This document shows positions 41,489 through 45,885 of a stretch of 45,885 nt of DNA, piece after piece (position 1 is the stretch's first letter; each line of letters starts with the position of its first letter). Below the pieces are notes generated by a model, which searched no databases, was not told where the DNA came from, and saw only the letters and a program-made list of their open reading frames with translations. This stretch comes from Planctomycetota bacterium (GTDB lineage Bacteria; Planctomycetota; Planctomycetia; Pirellulales; Pirellulaceae). Made by a program: the position numbers and the translations under genes. The DNA lies in assembly GCA_963205385.1 (NCBI GenBank), contig CAUJKE010000189.1, forward strand, positions 1 to 45,885, given 5' to 3'.

Positions 41489-42839
41489 CGGTCTGAAAAT
41501 CCTCTTTGCCGATGACGAGCCTGCGCTACAGGAACTCATGGGGCTCGAATTGCCGCGGATGGGGCATCAAGTCACTGTCTGTCCCGATGGCAATACGGCC
41601 GCCGCGGCGCTGGAGCGGAACACGTACGACTGCATCATCGTCGATCTCGATATGCCCGGGCTCAACGGCATTCAAGTGCTGACGCGCGCCAAGGAAATTT
41701 CCCCAGATACGGAAGCTGTCGTCCTCACCGGCAAGTCGTCGCTCGACACGGCCATCTCGGCGCTGCGGCAAGGGGCGTTCGATTATCTCACCAAGCCTTG
41801 CAAGCTGGTCGAGTTGCAAACGTTGCTCAAGCGCGTCAGCGACAAACGCCAACTCACCAACAAATATCGGGCGATCAAGCGGCAGCTTGATCGCGTCGAA
41901 GGAGCGCCGAAACTCGTCGGGCGTAGTTCCAGCATGGAGCATGTCCAGCAGATGATCGGCAAGGTCGCCCCCACCAATTCCACGGTGCTGATTCTCGGCG
42001 AAACCGGGACCGGCAAGGAACTAGTCGCCCGCGCGCTGCACGAGCAGAGCGTCCGCGCGGAACAGCCATTTGTCGCTATCAACTGCGGCGCGCTGCCGGA
42101 GAGCCTCATCGAAAGCGAACTGTTTGGCCATCGCAAAGGCGCGTTTACCGGCGCGGACGAACAGCGCGTCGGCCTGTTTGAAGTCGCCCACAACGGCACG
42201 ATCTTTCTCGACGAAATCGGCGAACTTCCCAAACCGATGCAGGCCAAGCTCTTGCGCGTGTTGGAAAGCGGCGATATTCGCCGCGTGGGGGATAACGATT
42301 CGTTTCAGGTCGATGTCCGCGTGATTTGCGCGACGCATCGCAACTTGGAAGAGATGGTCGAGCAAGGGGACTTCCGCGAAGACTTGATGTTCCGCATCAA
42401 CACGTTCGAGATCCAACTCCCCTCGCTCCGCCAACGCCCCGGCGATATTGTCGAACTGGCGTGTCACCTGTATCGGCGGTCGCGGCCCACGCAACTGGCC
42501 GATGAAGCCCTCTTTACGATGGAAGCGCTGGAGATTCTCGAAGCCCACGATTGGCCGGGGAACGTGCGCGAGCTGGCGAACGTCATCGAACACGCCACGA
42601 TTCTGTGCGAGCAACCGCCGATCTCGCGGGACCACCTGCCGCAACGTTTCGGCCAGCGCAAGCCCCGCCTGGCGAAACTTCGCCCGATGTCGCTCCGCGA
42701 TCTCGAAATGCAGGCGATCTACGAAGCGCTCGACCGCCACGAAGGCAACAAGGCCAATGCCGCTGAAGAACTCGGCATCAGTTTGAAGACGCTCTATAAC
42801 AAGCTGAACGCGACTTCGGCGCTGGAGAAATCGGCTTAG
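41466..42839 (+). CDS. NtrC-family sigma-54-dependent response regulator
   Basis: The ATG at 41466 ([19 protein letters not shown]) overlaps the kinase gene by 23 bases, giving 457 residues. The receiver (~10-125) has acidic residues D16-D17, phospho-acceptor D60 in VDLDMPG and Lys in LTKPCK. The AAA+ domain has Walker A GETGTGKE, the sigma-54 loop GAFTGA, Walker [12 protein letters not shown] and a full sensor region ([20 protein letters not shown]). A Fis-type helix-turn-helix ends it ([23 protein letters not shown]). All catalytic motifs are intact, unlike the EBP-like protein at 18.8 kb. It activates sigma-54 promoters on phosphorylation by the upstream kinase; targets are unknown. Confidence 0.96.
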   Translation: MKNSKPLNGLKILFADDEPALQELMGLELPRMGHQVTVCPDGNTAAAALERNTYDCIIVDLDMPGLNGIQVLTRAKEISPDTEAVVLTGKSSLDTAISALRQGAFDYLTKPCKLVELQTLLKRVSDKRQLTNKYRAIKRQLDRVEGAPKLVGRSSSMEHVQQMIGKVAPTNSTVLILGETGTGKELVARALHEQSVRAEQPFVAINCGALPESLIESELFGHRKGAFTGADEQRVGLFEVAHNGTIFLDEIGELPKPMQAKLLRVLESGDIRRVGDNDSFQVDVRVICATHRNLEEMVEQGDFREDLMFRINTFEIQLPSLRQRPGDIVELACHLYRRSRPTQLADEALFTMEALEILEAHDWPGNVRELANVIEHATILCEQPPISRDHLPQRFGQRKPRLAKLRPMSLRDLEMQAIYEALDRHEGNKANAAEELGISLKTLYNKLNATSALEKSA

Positions 42840-42929
42840 CGCCGGTTTGTTCGCTTGATCGGCAGGTTGCAATCCGGCCCCGGGATCTCCACAATTGTGA
42901 GACGTGTGACACAATGAAGTGGGGGCTCT

Positions 42930-43169
42930 GTGAATTCGCGAACAGCTATTCTGAACCTGGGTCTGGTCCTGGCGGTGCTCTTGGTAGCGCTGCCGGTGCT
43001 GGTCGGCGGATACGCGATCGCCGCCGCAGCCCAGGATGCCGTGGCGGCCAAAGTGCTCTGGTGGGTCGCCATGAGCGCACTCATGCTGATCGTCGCTGAT
43101 TTCGCACTCTTGGTGGGGGTCTTAGCCGTGCGGGAACTACAGCGCCGCGACGACGAGCACCACGAATAA
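42930..43169 (+). CDS. Small two-helix membrane protein, unknown function
   Basis: A GTG start yields a 79-residue protein with two transmembrane helices (ILNLGLVLAVLLVALPVLVGGYAIAAA and VLWWVAMSALMLIVADFALLVGVLAV) and a charged C-terminus (RELQRRDDEHHE). The ribosome site is weak (GTGGGGG). Function unknown. It lies about 90 bases after the NtrC-type gene and may be read through from it. Confidence 0.6.
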   Translation: MNSRTAILNLGLVLAVLLVALPVLVGGYAIAAAAQDAVAAKVLWWVAMSALMLIVADFALLVGVLAVRELQRRDDEHHE

Positions 43170-43250
43170 GCGGCATCCGCCCAGCCTGTTTCTGGCTACA
43201 ATGGAAGCGGCCCCGTGTTCTTGCAACGATTCGTGATGTGCACCGCGACC

Positions 43251-43271
43251 CCCTCCAGTTCGACTGGAGGG
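43251..43271. repeat. Perfect 9-bp-stem hairpin
   Basis: Arms CCCTCCAGT (43251-43259) and ACTGGAGGG (43263-43271) are separated by TCG. There is no T-run on either side, so it is a poor terminator. It lies between the small membrane protein gene and the zinc-ribbon protein gene and could be a transcript-end stabiliser, a protein site or one copy of a dispersed element. Confidence 0.55.
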
Positions 43272-43335
43272 TGAGCATGTTGGTGAGCGAGAACAACCTA
43301 AATTCCTTCTCCCCATCAAGCCCTTCCTCTGCGTC

Positions 43336-44433
43336 ATGCCGATCCGTTTTACCTGCAAGAACTGCGACAGCACGCTCAGCGTCAGTTCACGCAAGGCGGG
43401 ACAGGCGGTGACGTGTCCTAAGTGTCGCCACAAGACCCCGGTCCCCACGCGCAACGGCAAACCCGAGACGGACTCGTCGGAGTCTACTGAATCGGCGGCG
43501 AGTACCGCATCGCCCTCCGTTGCTGCAGAACCCGCTCCGTCCAGCGCGCCGCCGCCGCAGGTTGCGTCAACCACTTCAGCCACCGCAGAAGCAACAGCGC
43601 CTGAGGAGTCGCCGCCGCCATCTGCGCCGCCATCACCTGCTGCGCCACCATCCGCAGCGCCGACATCCTCACCCCCCTCCCCTGCCCCGTTGGAGACGCC
43701 GCCCCCTGCTTTCTCAGCAATCACCGCGATGGAAGAGTTGGAGCGGATGTCGTACTTGCCGGGTCCGGAGGATGAGGTTACGTGGGAAGTGGAAGACGCG
43801 CAACCGCACGTGCATGGCGAGCATCACCCCGGGATGGAGATCGACTTCGATAAAGTCGCCCTCCCCCGCAATGTGCTTTACATTCAAGGCGTGCTGTTGG
43901 CCGGGGTGGGGATGATTGCGTTGGTGCTCGGCATTCTCATCGGGCGAATGTCAGGCCCGCGCGACACAGCGCCGACAAGCGAAGTGAAGACCTGCTACCT
44001 CACCGGCACCGTTTCATACACGAGCAGCGGCGGCAGCATTTCGCCGGACCCCGGCGCCGTAGTGATCGTCGTGCCGCAAGATCGCCGCCCCAATCCCGAC
44101 GAAAAGGCGCCCATCGAAGGCTTGCGCCCCGGCGATCCGCTGCCGGACGCAACGCAACCATCCATTGCGCGGCTCAAAGCGATCGGCGGCGATTACGCCC
44201 GCGCCGATGAGCGGGGCAACTTCAAACTTCGCGTCGATCGCACCGGTGAATACTTCCTCCTGGTCGTCTCCAAGAACGCCCAGCGCAAAGCCAGTGAGCG
44301 ACCGGAAGGCGTCCACCTGGCGCAAATGGGGCGTTATTTCCTGCCCGCCCCGGAGTTGATCGGCGACCAACGCTACGCTTGGTTAGCGGAGACGATCAAG
44401 CGGGATAAGGAGTATAAGTTTGTGCTGGAGTAG
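43336..44433 (+). CDS. Zinc-ribbon, proline-rich single-pass membrane protein
   Basis: The 365-residue protein has four parts: an N-terminal zinc ribbon (FTCKNCDSTLSVSSRKAGQAVTCPKCRHKTPVP, residues 5-37), a ~90-residue Pro/Ala/Ser-rich disordered linker (~45-135), a transmembrane helix (YIQGVLLAGVGMIALVLGILIGRM, ~182-205), and a C-terminal extracytoplasmic domain with a carboxypeptidase-regulatory-like beta pattern (CYLTGTVSYTSSGGSISPDPGAVVIVVP, then YARADERGNFKLRVDRTGEYFLLVVSK). This layout is characteristic of planctomycete proteins of unknown function. The linker DNA is extremely GC-rich and repetitive. The start follows a poor ribosome site. Confidence 0.85.
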   Translation: MPIRFTCKNCDSTLSVSSRKAGQAVTCPKCRHKTPVPTRNGKPETDSSESTESAASTASPSVAAEPAPSSAPPPQVASTTSATAEATAPEESPPPSAPPSPAAPPSAAPTSSPPSPAPLETPPPAFSAITAMEELERMSYLPGPEDEVTWEVEDAQPHVHGEHHPGMEIDFDKVALPRNVLYIQGVLLAGVGMIALVLGILIGRMSGPRDTAPTSEVKTCYLTGTVSYTSSGGSISPDPGAVVIVVPQDRRPNPDEKAPIEGLRPGDPLPDATQPSIARLKAIGGDYARADERGNFKLRVDRTGEYFLLVVSKNAQRKASERPEGVHLAQMGRYFLPAPELIGDQRYAWLAETIKRDKEYKFVLE

Positions 44434-44439
44434 GGGGCG

Positions 44440-44505
44440 GGAAAATTCCAAATTCAAAGCACCAAAACCCACGGAAATCCCAAATACGAATTTCAGAATT
44501 TCACA
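44440..44505. repeat. AT-rich repeat, diverged relative of the 67-bp element
   Basis: The stretch GGAAAATTCCAAATTCAAAG through GAATTTCAGAATTTC has the same A-rich, AAATTC/AAATCC-based composition and the same placement after a gene end as the copies at 16946 and 20293. It does not align over its full length, so it may be a second member type of the same family. Confidence 0.45.
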
Positions 44506-44557
44506 CCAGCGCCCCGACAAGGTCTTTCCTGGGAGCACTTTTTTGCCTGGAAGTACT

Positions 44558-45145
44558 CTACCTGCGCAGGCTCTGGAGCACCTCGAACTCGGCCTGGCAG
44601 TGCCGTGGATCGCGCAGCAGGCCGGAGAGTTCGAACCAGACCTGCTCGCCATCGGCGCATTTGACGATGTCGCAAAGCAGGCCGCCGCGCTCGACGAGCG
44701 ATTGCGAGCGAGGTTCGAGTCCCAGCGCGGCTAACACATCGTGCTCGTCGCTGAGGTAGGTGATGAGATAGGGGGCACTCGCGGAACCGTCCCCCGTGGC
44801 CAGAATCCCTTCCAGGCAGGCCTGAAAGACGAACTTCTCGAGTTCGGCCAGTTCTCGGTCCCCCAATTCTTCGGCGGCGACCGCCGCATAGTAGTGGACA
44901 CGTGGGCTCAGCGCCCATTGGGGCTGCAAGGCATCGGTCTGTTCCAGCACCGCCGAGAACTGACCCGCAGCGGATAACTCGGCCAGTTCGAGGAGCGCCA
45001 GCGTTAGGCATGGTTCGGTCCACTCTTCCAGCAACAACTCGCGGATCACGCGATAGTTACTAGCGGTGGGCGCTTCCAAAAAGATTCGCAACTCGTCTTG
45101 CATGTCGCGACTCGCAAAACCACTGACAGGCCATTCGATGCACAT
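44558..45145 (-). CDS. Helical protein of unknown function
   Basis: The 195-residue product (or 181, starting at the inner ATG 45103, MQDELRIFLEAP) is soluble, acidic and predominantly helical. Pairs of helices such as NYRVIRELLLEEWTEPCLTLALLELAELSAAGQFSAVLEQTDAL and PRVHYYAAVAAEELGDRELAELEKFVFQACLEG suggest a TPR-like arrangement. The C-terminal part (ILATGDGSASAPYLITYLSDEHDVLAALG) is mixed. I recognise no catalytic motif. The gene converges with the zinc-ribbon protein across the AT-rich repeat. Confidence 0.7.
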   Translation of the reverse strand: MCIEWPVSGFASRDMQDELRIFLEAPTASNYRVIRELLLEEWTEPCLTLALLELAELSAAGQFSAVLEQTDALQPQWALSPRVHYYAAVAAEELGDRELAELEKFVFQACLEGILATGDGSASAPYLITYLSDEHDVLAALGLEPRSQSLVERGGLLCDIVKCADGEQVWFELSGLLRDPRHCQAEFEVLQSLRR

Positions 45146-45382
45146 CGAATCAACTGCCTTGCCGCGAGCCGCGCGAATGATTTCGCGCGAGCTCTGTATT
45201 AAGAGTAACCAGCGCTAGTCACACTTGGCAAGTCGTAGCGCGATAAAAAGAGATAAATTGTCGCGCGCGTTACATCATGCAGCACTGGCAACGCGCATGT
45301 GAAATCAAGATGTCAATGCGCTCGCTGCGGCGAAACAACATGCGTGCGCGGTTGCGCGACGGCTTGTGTTGCAGCCTTGTGC

Positions 45383-45592
45383 TTAACCCACCGCATCGAA
45401 GCCTTGGCCGCTAGAGAGCGACTTGCTGAGCTGCGCTGCCTGCGCTAGAAGTTGATTCATCGCGTCGCCTTGTTGCTGCGCGGCGTCTTGTTGCTTCGCG
45501 GCCACGGCGAATTGAATCTGCGACCGCGTCGCCTGTTCTTTGGCGGCGAGCACGCTCGCAATGGCTGGGTCGAGAGAGCAGGACGAACTCAT
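45383..45592 (-). CDS. Small helical protein, YjfB-like putative motility protein
   Basis: Starting at the ATG at 45592 the product has 69 residues: MSSSCSLDPAIASVLAAKEQ followed by a Gln/Ala-rich helix (IQFAVAAKQQDAAQQQGDAMNQLLAQAAQLSKSL). The layout resembles YjfB-type 'putative motility protein' sequences, which also have a short N-terminus then a helix with a central A-K-Q-x-A/G motif and a LL near the end. No function is established. The frame continues to 45634, but the extra residues look unrelated. The TTG-proximal region lacks a good ribosome site, so confidence is modest. Confidence 0.5.
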   Translation of the reverse strand: MSSSCSLDPAIASVLAAKEQATRSQIQFAVAAKQQDAAQQQGDAMNQLLAQAAQLSKSLSSGQGFDAVG

Positions 45593-45719
45593 GAGCGCGA
45601 CGTGGGCGGGAGCAAACAGGCGGGAAAGTGTCACTTCCGTTGGTTATCGAGCGCTCCCGACGGCCCACGCCACAAGTTCTTGGTGGATTTCAGGTTGTAA
45701 CGATTGCACGGCGGGAGTT

Positions 45720-45885
45720 TTACACCCGAAGGTCCGCATGGGGGCCGAGTTTGTCGTGATACCGCGCGCGCACCGGTTCAATCACGTCGCGGAGGAATTC
45801 ATCGACTTGCTCCGGCGCGCGGCCGACATATTGCCGCGGATCGAGCGCGGCAGCGAGATTCACGCCGGCGAACACCGGATCGGCG
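45720..45885 (-). CDS. purB: Adenylosuccinate lyase, C-terminal end (partial)
   Basis: The last 54 residues of a minus-strand gene are visible: ADPVFAGVNLAAALDPRQY, then VGRAPEQVDEFLRDVIEPV, ending in ARYHDKLGPHADLRV and a TAA at 45720-45722. LDPRxxVGRAPEQVDEF is the characteristic C-terminal helix of adenylosuccinate lyase, which cleaves adenylosuccinate and SAICAR in purine synthesis. The catalytic region lies outside the window, so activity cannot be judged. Other fumarase-superfamily lyases lack this motif as far as I know. Confidence 0.85.
   Translation of the reverse strand, partial: ADPVFAGVNLAAALDPRQYVGRAPEQVDEFLRDVIEPVRARYHDKLGPHADLRV

Noticed and set aside
41783..42914. Long minus-strand frames opposite the NtrC-type gene
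   Set aside because: Antisense to a complete regulator with all motifs; no start context.
43440..43740. GC-rich direct-repeat-like stretch that might be a CRISPR or tandem repeat
   Set aside because: It encodes the Pro/Ala/Ser linker of the zinc-ribbon protein; the repetition is codon-level and irregular, with no spacers.
1..45885. Search for tRNA, rRNA, CRISPR arrays, transposases and phage genes
   Set aside because: None recognised by eye; short cloverleaf-like palindromes near 12.86 kb do not form a tRNA.

Overview
The window looks like a high-GC chromosomal segment of a planctomycete, probably a Pirellulales-like lineage. This is inferred from gene content and style only: a zinc-ribbon/proline-rich single-pass membrane protein, DUF2294 and DUF3309 stress proteins, a secreted cysteine-rich YHS-like protein, an Mrp with one Cys of its CxxC missing, and a long NuoJ. 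No rRNA or tRNA was found, so placement below phylum level is not possible.

Layout. (1) 1-6 kb, plus strand: a MOSC protein, an ecotin-type protease inhibitor, a very large exported protein joining a GH5-like glycosidase to a CocE/NonD-type hydrolase, and an orphan F1 gamma subunit of the alternative (N-type) ATPase. (2) 6.2-13.7 kb, mostly minus strand: a stress/dormancy island holding Dps, a BNR-repeat gene broken by one in-frame amber codon, a small stress-like protein, a fusion of a ribosome-hibernation (HPF/RaiA) domain to a sigma-70-like module, an LTXXQ periplasmic protein, small envelope proteins (membrane protein, lipoprotein, DUF3309, GlsB/YeaQ), a receiver-domain remnant and two divergent DUF2294 paralogues. 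(3) 14.1-20.1 kb: a secreted cysteine-rich YHS-like protein under a promoter with a perfect palindrome in its spacer, the KtrB/KtrA potassium uptake pair, Mrp, a pseudo-receiver protein and a degenerate enhancer-binding-protein-like regulator. (4) 20.4-37.0 kb, minus strand: a complete 14-subunit complex I operon in the order nuoA-B-C-D-[two extra genes]-E-F-G-H-I-J-K-L-M-N. (5) 37.3-45.9 kb: a PP2C phosphatase, a methyltransferase, a histidine kinase/NtrC-type regulator pair, small planctomycete-type proteins, and the 3' end of an adenylosuccinate lyase gene at the edge.

The most unusual items are: a tightly coupled two-gene cassette inserted between nuoD and nuoE whose second product carries a HEPN-type Rx4H ribonuclease motif (a possible toxin/antitoxin or defence pair carried inside a respiratory operon); the HPF-sigma fusion, which would put ribosome hibernation and promoter recognition on one chain; the GH5-CocE fusion; and the orphan N-type atpG. 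Two copies of a 67-bp AT-rich repeat, about 90% identical, sit just after genes at 16.95 and 20.29 kb, with a looser relative at 44.44 kb.
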